Below are positions 9,464 through 18,331 of a DNA stretch of 43,790 bases, one piece after another. Numbering within the stretch: the first letter of the stretch is position 1; every line of letters starts with the position of its first letter. The notes under the pieces are model-generated. The model saw only the letters and a program-made list of their open reading frames with translations. It did no database searches and was not told the origin of the DNA. Made by a program: the position numbers and the translations under genes. The stretch is from NCBI GenBank assembly GCA_026418625.1, contig JAOABA010000033.1, forward strand, positions 1 to 43,790. Direction: 5' to 3'. Source of the DNA: Candidatus Kapaibacterium sp. (GTDB taxonomy: Bacteria > Bacteroidota > Ignavibacteria > Kapaibacteriales > UBA2268).

Positions 9464-10496
9464 CTTCTTCTTTTTCTGAATTTTTATTTAAAGCTAAATT
9501 GACTAACTCCTCACACAAATCTGCAAAATCAAGTTCAACTTCTTTTGCTGCCATTGGAACCAATGAGGTCTCGGTAAACCCCGGAATAGTATTCAATTCC
9601 AAAAGGAAAGGCTGCCCTTCTTCTGATAATCTAAAATCAGCACGGGCAACTCCTTTGCAATCAAGTACGTTGTAGGCAGATACAGCCAAACTTTGAGTGA
9701 ATTCTTCAATGTCCTCACTTAATTCGGCTGGACAGATATATTGTGTCTTTCCTTTTGAATATTTATGATTATAATCATAAAAGCCCTCCGATGGAATAAT
9801 TTCAATCACAGGAAGAGCTTCTCCATTCAACACACCCACTGTTATTTCTCGCCCTTCGATATATTGCTCGACTAAAATCACATCAGAATATTTTGCTGCT
9901 GTTAATATTCCCTGATGTATATCATCTAAATTACCATCATTGACAATTGTAATACCTACAGTTGAGCCCTGATTATTTGGTTTTATGACCAATTTATATC
10001 CAAGTTCACTCCTAATTTCTTCGAATAATTCATAATTATCATAATCTTTTTTCCTTATCACAGACCAAGCAGGTGTTGATATTCCTGCAGCCAAAAATAA
10101 CATTTTTGATGATAATTTATCAATAGCAACTGAGCTTGCTTTTATACCAGAACCTGTATAGGGTATTCCTCTTAATTCGAGTAAAGCTTGTATTTTGCCA
10201 TCTTCGCCATTGATTCCGTGCAATACTATAAAAGCAATATCTATGTCATCAAACAACTCAGAATTAACACATTCAATATATTTTTTTGTATCGAATTTCA
10301 TCAATTCTTCAATATCAGGAAAAACAGTCATATTAATCAGCTCGAAATTATTTATTTTTCCATTTTTCCCAAGAGCTGGATCAATAGCTATAACATTATG
10401 CCCCTTTTCTTTAAGAGCCTTCGCAACTGATAACCCTCCGTTTATTGAAACGTTCCTTTCAGGTGATATACCACCCATCAAAACAGCAATATTCAT
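9456..10496 (-). CDS. ddl: D-alanine--D-alanine ligase
   Basis: This 346-residue ATP-grasp enzyme joins two D-alanines for peptidoglycan precursors. The N-terminus MNIAVLMGGISPERNVSINGG is the Ddl signature. Later motifs are FIVLHGINGEDG, GIPYTGSG, KPNNQGSTVGI and, near the C-terminus, the metal-binding FLLELNTIPGFTETSLVP. The length is normal. The last residues (SEKEEDE) overlap the start of the PfkB kinase. Unusually, it is not beside murC or ftsQ but sits within a fermentation-gene run, 54 nt after the uracil-DNA glycosylase. Confidence 0.95.
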   Translation of the reverse strand: MNIAVLMGGISPERNVSINGGLSVAKALKEKGHNVIAIDPALGKNGKINNFELINMTVFPDIEELMKFDTKKYIECVNSELFDDIDIAFIVLHGINGEDGKIQALLELRGIPYTGSGIKASSVAIDKLSSKMLFLAAGISTPAWSVIRKKDYDNYELFEEIRSELGYKLVIKPNNQGSTVGITIVNDGNLDDIHQGILTAAKYSDVILVEQYIEGREITVGVLNGEALPVIEIIPSEGFYDYNHKYSKGKTQYICPAELSEDIEEFTQSLAVSAYNVLDCKGVARADFRLSEEGQPFLLELNTIPGFTETSLVPMAAKEVELDFADLCEELVNLALNKNSEKEEDE

Positions 10497-10550
10497 AAAT
10501 TTAATTTTTGGTTAAAATTAAAAAATGTAATTAAAGAATTTGCAATTTAA

Positions 10551-11345
10551 TCAAGAATTTGAAATGTTTTTAAGATAATCATCATAAAGGCTTCTTAATT
10601 TCTTCATTACCTCCCATACATTTCTTTTCCATTCAGGATTTCTGAGAAGTGCTGCAGGATGATAAGTTACAAGCATTTTAGTGCCTAAATATTCAATCAA
10701 TTTCCCTTCAATCTCGGCCATTTTTACCTTTTTTTTCAAAAGCGTCTCAGCAGATGTCAAACCTAAGGCAATTATGAATTTAGGTTTAATTAATTCAATC
10801 TGTTTGTGTAAATAAGGTTCACATTCATCAGTTTCGCTAATTAGAGGTCTTCTATTATTTGGAGGTCTGCATTTGAGAATATTACATATATAAACTTCAT
10901 CTCTTTTTAAATTTATTGACTCAATAATCTTTGTTAGTAGCTGTCCTGCTTTACCCACAAAAGGAAGCCCTTGCTCGTCTTCATCAGCTCCGGGAGCCTC
11001 TCCGATAAACATTATGTCAGCTTTAGGATTACCGCTACCAAAAACGAAATTTTTTCTTGTAAGACCTAATGGGCACTTTTGGCAATCTTTGATATTATGA
11101 TATAAATCATCTAAATTATTTGATCTGACCCAGTCCGGCTCTGTAGTGAATAGATCATTAGAAGAAAGAAGTATTTGATTATTTAACTCACCAATAATTG
11201 TTTCAACTTCACTGGTAATTTTGGCATCTTGATTTTCTATGATTTTAATTTTTGACTCTATACCTTTTTTTTTATCTAAGTATATTAATTGATTATCTGA
11301 AAACTGAAATTTTAAATATGATTCAATTTTTTTATATAAATTCAT
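10551..11345 (-). CDS. Uracil-DNA glycosylase, family 4 (Fe-S)
   Basis: This enzyme removes uracil from DNA in base excision repair. The catalytic region begins near residue 80 with the C88-x-x-C91 pair (DCQKCPLG), followed by [21 protein letters not shown]159 in [13 protein letters not shown] and C175 in DECEPYL; these four Cys fit the 4Fe-4S cluster of family-4 enzymes. The C-terminal [11 protein letters not shown] motif is also present. The first 75 residues are an unassigned Lys/Ile-rich extension not needed for the family, possibly a binding segment. The start is 6 nt after the buk stop, so it is in the same operon. Confidence 0.92.
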   Translation of the reverse strand: MNLYKKIESYLKFQFSDNQLIYLDKKKGIESKIKIIENQDAKITSEVETIIGELNNQILLSSNDLFTTEPDWVRSNNLDDLYHNIKDCQKCPLGLTRKNFVFGSGNPKADIMFIGEAPGADEDEQGLPFVGKAGQLLTKIIESINLKRDEVYICNILKCRPPNNRRPLISETDECEPYLHKQIELIKPKFIIALGLTSAETLLKKKVKMAEIEGKLIEYLGTKMLVTYHPAALLRNPEWKRNVWEVMKKLRSLYDDYLKNISNS

Positions 11346-11351
11346 TTTAAA

Positions 11352-12422
11352 CTAATTATATTCTTTTATAGGAATTTCGCCTGTAAGGGCATAGTAAACA
11401 CCTTCAGCCAGAGCTTTCATTTCGTCCTCACCGGGGTAAACAAATATCGGTGCAATAAAACTTGTTCTTTGCTTAATCCATCTAACCAGAATTTCAGAAT
11501 TTGCGAGCCCACCCGTAATAAGAATAGCATCAACATCACCATTTAAAACTGTTGCGCAAGCCCCTATTTCTTTAGATATTTGATAAGCCATAGCTTGATA
11601 AACTGTTTCCGCATATTTGTCTCCAGATTTTATTCTAGCCTCAATTTCAAAAGCATTGTTAGTGTTCAAATAAGCAACTAAGCCTCCTCTTCCTGTTATC
11701 ATCTTTTTAATTTCATTAATCTGATACTTACCTGAAAAACATAATCTAACTAAAGCTCCAACTGGTAAGCTACCTGTCCTTTCAGCAGAAAAAGGACCAT
11801 CCCCATCAAGTCCATTATTAACGTCAATCACCTTTCCATTTTTATGAACTCCTACTGTGATACCACCACCAAGGTGAACAACAATTAAACTAAGCCTGTT
11901 ATAATCAATTTTCTTTTCTCTTGCGTGACGCCTTGCAACAGCTTTTTGATTTAAAGCATGAAAAATACTAATTCGTGGTAATTCAGGGTGACCAGAAAAT
12001 CTGGCAAGTTCTTCCATTTCGTCAACCACTACCGGATCAACGATATATGCGCCTATTTTCTTGCCTGATTCTTCGGCTAATTCTTTTGCTAATATTGCTC
12101 CCAGATTGGAAGCGTGCTCTCCGAGAAGTTCTTTTCGAATATCCTCAATCATTAAATCATTGACACGATAAACACCACCCGGAATAGGTTTGATTAGCCC
12201 ACCTCGTCCAACGATAGCATCTAAACTGTTAAGTTGTATTGATGCATTTTCTAATGAATTAATTATTATTCTTTTTCTGAATTCGTATTGGTCAATAATT
12301 CTTGGAAATTCAGCTAACTCTTCAACGCTATGTCTTAGAGTTTCTGTAAAGATATCATCAACATTATTAAATACAGCTATTTTAGTTGATGTTGAACCCG
12401 GATTAATCGCTAATATTCTCAT
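11352..12422 (-). CDS. buk: Butyrate kinase
   Basis: This 356-residue acetokinase-superfamily enzyme converts butyryl phosphate and ADP to butyrate and ATP. Signatures are the N-terminal phosphate loop ILAINPGSTSTKIAVF, IVGRGGLIKPIPGGVY, ISIFHALNQKAVARRHA, VVHLGGGITVGVHKNGKVID and ITGGLAN. These fit Buk rather than AckA, which is present separately at 16949-18196. It lies 18 nt after ptb, forming the classical ptb-buk pair. Substrate may include branched short-chain acids such as isobutyrate or isovalerate. Confidence 0.93.
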   Translation of the reverse strand: MRILAINPGSTSTKIAVFNNVDDIFTETLRHSVEELAEFPRIIDQYEFRKRIIINSLENASIQLNSLDAIVGRGGLIKPIPGGVYRVNDLMIEDIRKELLGEHASNLGAILAKELAEESGKKIGAYIVDPVVVDEMEELARFSGHPELPRISIFHALNQKAVARRHAREKKIDYNRLSLIVVHLGGGITVGVHKNGKVIDVNNGLDGDGPFSAERTGSLPVGALVRLCFSGKYQINEIKKMITGRGGLVAYLNTNNAFEIEARIKSGDKYAETVYQAMAYQISKEIGACATVLNGDVDAILITGGLANSEILVRWIKQRTSFIAPIFVYPGEDEMKALAEGVYYALTGEIPIKEYN

Positions 12423-12440
12423 ACTTTCCCATAAAAAATA

Positions 12441-13337
12441 TCAATAACAAGCAGCTAAAGCAATAGATGTAAGTTTGCTTCTATCAGTGTCAGCTCTGGA
12501 AGTTAAAATAACAGGGACAGTTGCACCAAGAATTACCGCTGCTACTGTTCCACCTGCCATATAAGTGAAAGATTTATACAAAACATTGCCAGATTGTATG
12601 TCAGGAGTAAGAATTAAATCTACATCACCTGCAACCTCACTTATTATACCTTTGTGATGGGCGGCTTCAGCAGATATTGCATTATCAAAACCAAGTGGTC
12701 CATCAATTATACACCCTTTAATCTGATTCCTACGGTTCATAATACTAAGTAATGCAGCATCAACTGTTGCTTGCATTTTTGTTGTAACAGTTTCTACTGC
12801 CGCAACACAGGCAACCTTAGGCTTTTCAATTCCAAGGCGGCGAAGAAAATCTACAGAATTGTTGATAATAGATACTTTTTCTTCCAAGCTTGGTGCAATA
12901 TTCTGGGCAGCGTCAGTCAAAGCAAGTATTTTATGATAGCTCTTCAATTCAAAAAAACCAATGTGACTTAGTAAATCACCCTTCCTCAAACCATTTTCTT
13001 TGTCAAGTATTGCCCTAAGATAATCAGCGGTTCCTACCAAGCCTTTCATCAAAATTTGTGCTTTATCTTCTCGAATTAAATTAACAGCAATCCTACAAGA
13101 TATTGCTGGATTTTCTTCATTAATAATCTCTATACCTTTAAGTGAAAAATTAAGCTCAGATGCAATATTTTCAATTTTCTTAACATTTCCAACTAAAATT
13201 GGTTCAATAATATTTTCTTTTGTAGCTTCAGATATTGCTGAAAGAACTGGTTCATCCTCAGCTGCAGCAACAACTAATTTCTTTTTCTTTGTATTCTTAG
13301 CTTTTTCAATAAAATAATTTAAATTTTTAATTTCCAT
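12441..13337 (-). CDS. ptb: Phosphate butyryltransferase
   Basis: This 298-residue enzyme of the phosphate acyltransferase family swaps CoA for phosphate on butyryl-CoA. Family motifs are KKLVVAAAEDEPVLSAI, the region MKGLVGTADYLRAILDKENGLR, HIGFFELKSYHKILALTDAA, DGPLGFDNAISAEAAHHKGI and the C-terminal AGGTVAAVILGATVPVILTSRAD. It is distinct from Pta in the same operon. A GAGG sits upstream of the ATG, and the gap from hutH is 21 nt. With buk it completes ATP formation from butyryl-CoA. Confidence 0.93.
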   Translation of the reverse strand: MEIKNLNYFIEKAKNTKKKKLVVAAAEDEPVLSAISEATKENIIEPILVGNVKKIENIASELNFSLKGIEIINEENPAISCRIAVNLIREDKAQILMKGLVGTADYLRAILDKENGLRKGDLLSHIGFFELKSYHKILALTDAAQNIAPSLEEKVSIINNSVDFLRRLGIEKPKVACVAAVETVTTKMQATVDAALLSIMNRRNQIKGCIIDGPLGFDNAISAEAAHHKGIISEVAGDVDLILTPDIQSGNVLYKSFTYMAGGTVAAVILGATVPVILTSRADTDRSKLTSIALAACY

Positions 13338-13358
13338 TTTAACCTCTTCAATTTAATC

Positions 13359-14882
13359 CTAATCTAATGAGCCAATTTTTTCTTCAACATTGATTAAAAT
13401 TTCATTAGATTTAACTAATTCCTTCATTTTATTATGATCTGGATAAAGAGGTCTATCAACATCAAGAAATTCCACGTATTTCCTAATAGTATTTCTCGCA
13501 GTTTGAACCCCTAAACCATTATTGAAATTTCTAAAATCAAGTGCCTGAGCAGCAGCCATAAATTCTATTCCAAGAATGCCGTAAGCATTATCCAATATTT
13601 GCTGATTTTTAAGTGCTGTATTCATACCCATTGATACAAAATCTTCCTGATCGGCTGCAGCCGGGATTGATTGAATAGATGCAGGTGCAGAAAGAATTCT
13701 TTGCTCTACTATTAAAGAGTCAGCTGTATATTGGCTTAGCATTAGTCCAGAATAAAATCCGGGTTCTTTAGTTAAAAAAGCCGGAAGGCCCTGACTTAAA
13801 GCCGGATTTAACAACCTATTAAGCCTTCTTTCAGATAGGACGCAAATCATAGTTATTGAAGCTCCAGCTAAATCCATAGGAAGACTGACTGGTGTTCCTT
13901 GGAAATTTGCACCTGTAAGCGTGAGCTTATCCTCAGGAATAAAAATAGGATTATCACCTACACCGTTCAACTCTATTTCGACTTGACTTTTAGCAAATTC
14001 TATAGCATCTCTTGCGGCTCCAATCACTTGTGGAGTTGATCTCATCGAATAAGCATCCTGAACTTTTGTTTTCACCTTACCAGTTAACAAATCACTACCT
14101 TCTATGCACTTTTTAATTGCTGCTGAACTTTTTATTGCACCATTGAAGCCTCTTAGTTTGTGTAATCTAATATCATATGGTTTCATATTTGCAAGTAGTG
14201 CTTCGAGAGTCATTGCAGCTGCTATTTCTGCTTGTTTAATAACACGTTTGAAATCGTTTATGTGAAGTGCACTAATTGCTGTCAACAAATTTGAACCATT
14301 AATCACAGCTAAACCATCTCTTGCTTCAAGACCCGGTATTTTTATACCAGCTTTTTCGAAAGCAACTCTGCCGGGCAATCTTTCACCATTGTAATAAGCT
14401 TCTCCCTCTCCCATCATTAGAAGTGCAATCTGTGACATAGGTGCTAAATCACCACAAGCTCCAACTGAACCTTTTTGGCATACAACTGGTATAACATCCT
14501 TGTTCAACATTTCTACTAAAGTAAGGGTTATTTCTGGACGACAACCAGAGTTACCGTGAGAATGGACATTAATTCTTGAGGCAATAGCCGCTCGAACAAA
14601 CTCTACTGGAACAGGTTCTCCAATTCCAGCTGAATGATTATATATCAAATACCTCTGAAAATTTTTTACTTGCTCATCGGACAAAACAATTTCAGAAAAT
14701 TCACCTATTCCTGTGTTTGTTCCATACATAATTTCTTTTGCCTGAAGCTTTTCTTCAAGCATAATTCTACATTTTTTTATTCTTTCCAGAGCTTCATTAG
14801 ACAATTCTACTTTTTCTTTTTTTCTTGCAATAAGCTCCAACTTTTCAGTTGTTAAACCACTGCCATCAAGAATTAATGCCAT
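13359..14882 (-). CDS. hutH: Histidine ammonia-lyase with Ala-Cys-Gly MIO triad
   Basis: This 507-residue MIO enzyme removes ammonia from histidine to give urocanate. The cofactor-forming triad is A142-C143-G144 (KGSVGACGDLAPMSQ) where most relatives have Ala-Ser-Gly. Other active-site residues match Pseudomonas HutH closely: Y53 (MYGTNTGIG), H83 (YNHSAGIGEP), N195, Y278, R281 and E413 in DQED. The His at 83 and Glu at 413 favour histidine over phenylalanine or tyrosine. No hutU, hutI or hutG lies nearby. It is 18 nt after the AsnRS-like gene and 21 nt before ptb. Confidence 0.9.
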   Translation of the reverse strand: MALILDGSGLTTEKLELIARKKEKVELSNEALERIKKCRIMLEEKLQAKEIMYGTNTGIGEFSEIVLSDEQVKNFQRYLIYNHSAGIGEPVPVEFVRAAIASRINVHSHGNSGCRPEITLTLVEMLNKDVIPVVCQKGSVGACGDLAPMSQIALLMMGEGEAYYNGERLPGRVAFEKAGIKIPGLEARDGLAVINGSNLLTAISALHINDFKRVIKQAEIAAAMTLEALLANMKPYDIRLHKLRGFNGAIKSSAAIKKCIEGSDLLTGKVKTKVQDAYSMRSTPQVIGAARDAIEFAKSQVEIELNGVGDNPIFIPEDKLTLTGANFQGTPVSLPMDLAGASITMICVLSERRLNRLLNPALSQGLPAFLTKEPGFYSGLMLSQYTADSLIVEQRILSAPASIQSIPAAADQEDFVSMGMNTALKNQQILDNAYGILGIEFMAAAQALDFRNFNNGLGVQTARNTIRKYVEFLDVDRPLYPDHNKMKELVKSNEILINVEEKIGSLD

Positions 14883-14900
14883 AAATTTACCTATATATTG

Positions 14901-15863
14901 CTAAAATGGAATAATTTCTTCTGAACCAAGAATGAATTGAGTTACTCTGCCAAAACCTAAACCCATTCCTGATCTTTCAACGGGATTATTTTTAAATAAG
15001 TCAAGATATTCTTCAAACATATCAGTAATTTCATCAGGCTTGTTATCGTGTAATATTTTCAGTTCTCTCAATTGTTTGATCATTGAACCTTCGTAAAGTC
15101 TTTTTCGAAGAATATCATAATCATACTCACGAACAGATCCACCAATTGACTCACCTGAGTGCTTTAAAATTACATCAACGCACTCACAAGTCTGTCTAGC
15201 TGGATCGCAATCCCTAGTCAATTTCATATTGAAAAACTTTATCAATTCAGGATAGTGAGTAATCATTAAATTACTGTCGAAATATTTTACAAGCATTTGC
15301 TCATGATCTGACTTCAGATCATCACCCCAATTAATATTTAGTGAATATTCTTTTTGAAGGATTTCAATAGCTTCAGTATATGTAATTACTTGGAAGCCTT
15401 TTTCATAATATATATACAAATTATGATGTTGTTCAGGTGTAAGAAGACCATACTTTGAGGATATATGAAGAGTATTCGTGAAAATATAGTTCAGCAAATC
15501 TGTGCAATGCTTCAATAGCCAATTTAAGTCAGTATCTAACGCTTCTGTTTCAAGTAGCTCAAAATCATTTAAATGACGTCCGTCAGATCTCCAATTTCTG
15601 TTATCTTTTCTGAATGACCGATTAGTTGAAAACATTCGAGGTAATCCATTAAGAATTATATCCCTTTCAAGATGAAGCTGAACTGTTTGTGAAAGTGTTT
15701 GAAATGTTTCTTCTTTTAGAGTAAAAACATTACTGACAGCTTCGCATGAACCGGTTGCATTAGTGATCCCTTGATAAGGGATACCAACAAAACCTTCATT
15801 CCACAAAAACTCTAGCGCAGATTGATAAATCAATCCTTTAAGTATTACTGTATTTTTTGACAT
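14901..15863 (-). CDS. Stand-alone AsnRS/AspRS-like class II enzyme (possible asparagine synthetase)
   Basis: This 320-residue protein is the catalytic core of an asparaginyl/aspartyl-tRNA synthetase without the N-terminal OB anticodon-binding domain. Motif 1-like ALEFLWNEGFVGIPYQGIT is at 16-34. Motif 2 shows SFRKDN followed by RHLNDFELLETEA (about 82-107). IGGSVREYDYDILRKRL and motif 3-like SGMGLGFGRVTQFILG close the protein; the motif 3 Arg is kept but the usual preceding Glu is Gly. Archaeal relatives of this form make asparagine from aspartate and ammonia. That role is a hypothesis here; another aminoacyl-adenylate reaction is possible. It has a strong AAAGGAG and its own upstream palindrome. 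Confidence 0.75.
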   Translation of the reverse strand: MSKNTVILKGLIYQSALEFLWNEGFVGIPYQGITNATGSCEAVSNVFTLKEETFQTLSQTVQLHLERDIILNGLPRMFSTNRSFRKDNRNWRSDGRHLNDFELLETEALDTDLNWLLKHCTDLLNYIFTNTLHISSKYGLLTPEQHHNLYIYYEKGFQVITYTEAIEILQKEYSLNINWGDDLKSDHEQMLVKYFDSNLMITHYPELIKFFNMKLTRDCDPARQTCECVDVILKHSGESIGGSVREYDYDILRKRLYEGSMIKQLRELKILHDNKPDEITDMFEEYLDLFKNNPVERSGMGLGFGRVTQFILGSEEIIPF

Positions 15864-15893
15864 TTACACTCCTTTAAATTATATAGATAAAAT

Positions 15894-15908
15894 CGGTCAG
15901 TATGACCG
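15894..15908. promoter_or_regulatory. Candidate operator upstream of the AsnRS-like/hutH genes
   Basis: A palindrome with 6-bp arms, CGGTCA (15894-15899) and TGACCG (15903-15908), separated by 3 nt, is G+C-rich in a very AT-rich 77-nt gap. On the minus strand it lies just upstream of a TATAAT-like box and the Shine-Dalgarno AAAGGAG. The position suggests a repressor site controlling an internal promoter for the AsnRS-like, hutH, ptb and buk genes. No regulator gene is adjacent. Confidence 0.4.
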
Positions 15909-15940
15909 GTTAACTAACACAACATCATAATCTATATTAT

Positions 15941-16915
15941 TTAAGCCATTAAACTACAAATAGCAGCTACATTTATCATATCATCAACGCTACAACCTCT
16001 CGATAGATCACAATAAGGTTTTCTTAATCCTTGAACTATTGGACCAACTGCTTCAGCACCAGCAAGTCTTTCAGTTAATTTGTAACCAATGTTTCCAGCA
16101 TCAAGGTCGGGAAAAATGAGAACATTTGCCTTGCCCGCAACTGGTGAACCCTTGCATTTTCTTTCTCCTATTGATGGTATCAAAGCTGCATCGGCTTGCA
16201 TTTCCCCATCTACTAATAGGTCAGGTGCTTTTTCTTTAACATATTTTGTTGCTTGAATAACCTTATCAACATGCGGGTGTGTTGCACTTCCTTTTGTTGA
16301 AAATGATAACATTGCTATTTTCGGTTCTTCGCCTGTTACAGCTTTGAAATTCCTTGCTGATGTAATTGCAATATCAGCGAGTTGGATATCAGTTGGGTCT
16401 GGATTTACAGCACAGTCAGCAAAACACAACATCCTTTCTGGAAGAACCATAATAAAATAACTACTTACTATTGATATTCCTTCAGCCACTCCAACTGTGA
16501 AAATTGCTGCTCTTATTACATCACCAGTGGAAGAGACATTTCCGCCAACAACAACTTTAACAACATCGGTTTCCAGTAAAAAGCCAGCATAATAAAGTGG
16601 ATTTTTAACTGTTTCAATAGCTTGTTCCAATGTCATTCCTTTAGCTTTTCTTTTTTCATAAAGTATATCAGCATACTTTTCGATCATATTGGATTGGTTA
16701 GGATCCAAAATTTCAATACCACTCAAATTAATTGAATTCTCTTCAGCGAGTTTGCTAATATTTTGAAAGTTACCCACCAAAACCGGTTGGGCTATTTTTT
16801 CTTTTAATAAATATTCTGCTGTCTTTAAAGTTCTAATATCTTCTGCGTCAGGAAAAGCAACTTTATAATTTTTACTTTTTGCTTTTTCTCTCATACTATC
16901 TGTGAAAGCACTCAT
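15941..16915 (-). CDS. pta: Phosphate acetyltransferase
   Basis: This 324-residue short-form enzyme converts acetyl-CoA and phosphate to acetyl phosphate. Signatures are the N-terminal [88 protein letters not shown] and [20 protein letters not shown]. It lacks the N-terminal regulatory domain of the long enterobacterial Pta. It is 33 nt after ackA and forms the classical pair with it. Confidence 0.96.
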   Translation of the reverse strand: MSAFTDSMREKAKSKNYKVAFPDAEDIRTLKTAEYLLKEKIAQPVLVGNFQNISKLAEENSINLSGIEILDPNQSNMIEKYADILYEKRKAKGMTLEQAIETVKNPLYYAGFLLETDVVKVVVGGNVSSTGDVIRAAIFTVGVAEGISIVSSYFIMVLPERMLCFADCAVNPDPTDIQLADIAITSARNFKAVTGEEPKIAMLSFSTKGSATHPHVDKVIQATKYVKEKAPDLLVDGEMQADAALIPSIGERKCKGSPVAGKANVLIFPDLDAGNIGYKLTERLAGAEAVGPIVQGLRKPYCDLSRGCSVDDMINVAAICSLMA

Positions 16916-16948
16916 TTGTATTTCCCATTTATGTTAATAATAGATCAT

Positions 16949-18196
16949 TTACCAGATTCTTGGAGCATCAATTACCACTCTAAGAGTATCTCTTGCTATT
17001 AAAAGTTCTTCGTTAGTAGGAATAGCATAGACTTTAATTTTACTATTTTCAGAACTGATTAACATTTCTTTTGAACGAACAGCTAAATTGTTAAGTTCTT
17101 CATCAAGTTCTACACCGAACCATTCCAATCCTTTTATAGCTCTTCTTCTGATATCGGGAGAATTTTCACCAATACCACCAGTAAAGCATATAGCATCAAC
17201 TCCATTCATAGCGGCCATATAAGCACCAATATATTTTCTTATGCGGCTACAAAACATATCTATTGCAAGAGTTGCTCGTCTGTCTTTATGCTCTTTTTCT
17301 TCTTCTAATAAGTCCCTCATATCATTTGTTAAGCCTGAAATACCTAATAAGCCTGAACGCTTGTTTAAGACTGAAAATACTTCATCAATTGTAATTCCCT
17401 CATTATGGGCTAAAAACTCGATGACTGATGGGTCTATATCGCCGCACCTTGTTCCCATCATTAAGCCATCTAATGGTGTTAATCCCATTGATGTATCAAT
17501 GGAAAAACCATTTTTTATTGCACAGGCAGAACATCCATTTCCCAAGTGAAGTGAAATAATGTTTACTTGCTCTCTTTCTAAGTTATTCAATAATCTATAT
17601 CTATATGCAATATATCTATGGGATGTTCCATGGAAACCATATTTTCTTATCTTAAATCTTCTATAGAATTGATAAGGAATAGCATACATATATGTTGTTT
17701 CAGGAATTGTAGAGTGAAAGGCTGTGTCAAAAATTGCAACTTGAGGAACCGACGGACCAAAAATATCACGAGATGCGTAAATTCCTTTCAAGTTTGCTGG
17801 ATTATGAAGAGGAGCTAATGGTATGCAATCTTCAATTCCATCAATCACATCATTGTCTATTTTCACAGCCTTTTTAAATCTTTCAGCACCATGAACACAA
17901 CGATGACCAATAGCATGAATATCACTGATATCCTTTATTCCGGGTATGTCAGTTTCTGGATTTGTTATCCATTTTATTGCATACATTAGGGCAATTTTGT
18001 GATCTCTTAATGGTTCAGCTGATTTAAATGCTGGTTTTCCAACAACTTGAAAAGATATTAATGATTGGCTACCTACCCTTTCGATTAATCCTTTAGCTAA
18101 CATTTTATCGCTATCGGATTTAATCATATCAATGTCTGTTTCAATAATTTGAAATTTTAACGATGAACTTCCACAGTTCAATACTAATATATTCAT
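16949..18196 (-). CDS. ackA: Acetate kinase
   Basis: This 415-residue acetokinase makes ATP and acetate from acetyl phosphate, or runs in reverse to activate acetate. Motifs are MNILVLNCGSSSLKFQII at the N-terminus, IGHRCVHGAERF, FDTAFHSTIPETTYMYAIP, KYGFHGTSHRYIAYR, ISLHLGNGCSACAI, DTSMGLTPLDGLMMGTRCGD and FTGGIGENSPDIR. The length is typical (about 400). It is the first gene of the minus-strand run, with a 17-nt perfect palindrome just upstream. Confidence 0.97.
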   Translation of the reverse strand: MNILVLNCGSSSLKFQIIETDIDMIKSDSDKMLAKGLIERVGSQSLISFQVVGKPAFKSAEPLRDHKIALMYAIKWITNPETDIPGIKDISDIHAIGHRCVHGAERFKKAVKIDNDVIDGIEDCIPLAPLHNPANLKGIYASRDIFGPSVPQVAIFDTAFHSTIPETTYMYAIPYQFYRRFKIRKYGFHGTSHRYIAYRYRLLNNLEREQVNIISLHLGNGCSACAIKNGFSIDTSMGLTPLDGLMMGTRCGDIDPSVIEFLAHNEGITIDEVFSVLNKRSGLLGISGLTNDMRDLLEEEKEHKDRRATLAIDMFCSRIRKYIGAYMAAMNGVDAICFTGGIGENSPDIRRRAIKGLEWFGVELDEELNNLAVRSKEMLISSENSKIKVYAIPTNEELLIARDTLRVVIDAPRIW

Positions 18197-18225
18197 AATT
18201 TAACCTTTAAAAAATAAATATTTAC

Positions 18226-18242
18226 TTTGTAATCATTACAAA
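18226..18242. promoter_or_regulatory. 17-nt palindrome upstream of ackA, candidate operator
   Basis: TTTGTAAT-C-ATTACAAA is a perfect 8-1-8 palindrome 30-46 nt upstream of the ackA ATG. A half-site-like GATTACAAA recurs near 18311-18319. The form resembles 7-1-7 boxes bound by Fur/PerR-type or other dimeric regulators. It would sit in the promoter or leader of the whole ackA-pta run. Confidence 0.4.
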
Positions 18243-18331
18243 ATTAGACATTTAAGTATATACAAAACAATTAAAGAAATGTAATAAAACATATTTTTTA
18301 CAACAAATTGATTACAAATCTTATCAACATT

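Noticed and set aside
11352-12422. Second acetate kinase
   Set aside because: Motifs and length match butyrate kinase and it pairs with ptb.
13359-14882. Phenylalanine or tyrosine ammonia-lyase
   Set aside because: H83 and Glu in the QED motif are histidine-lyase features, and length is that of HutH.
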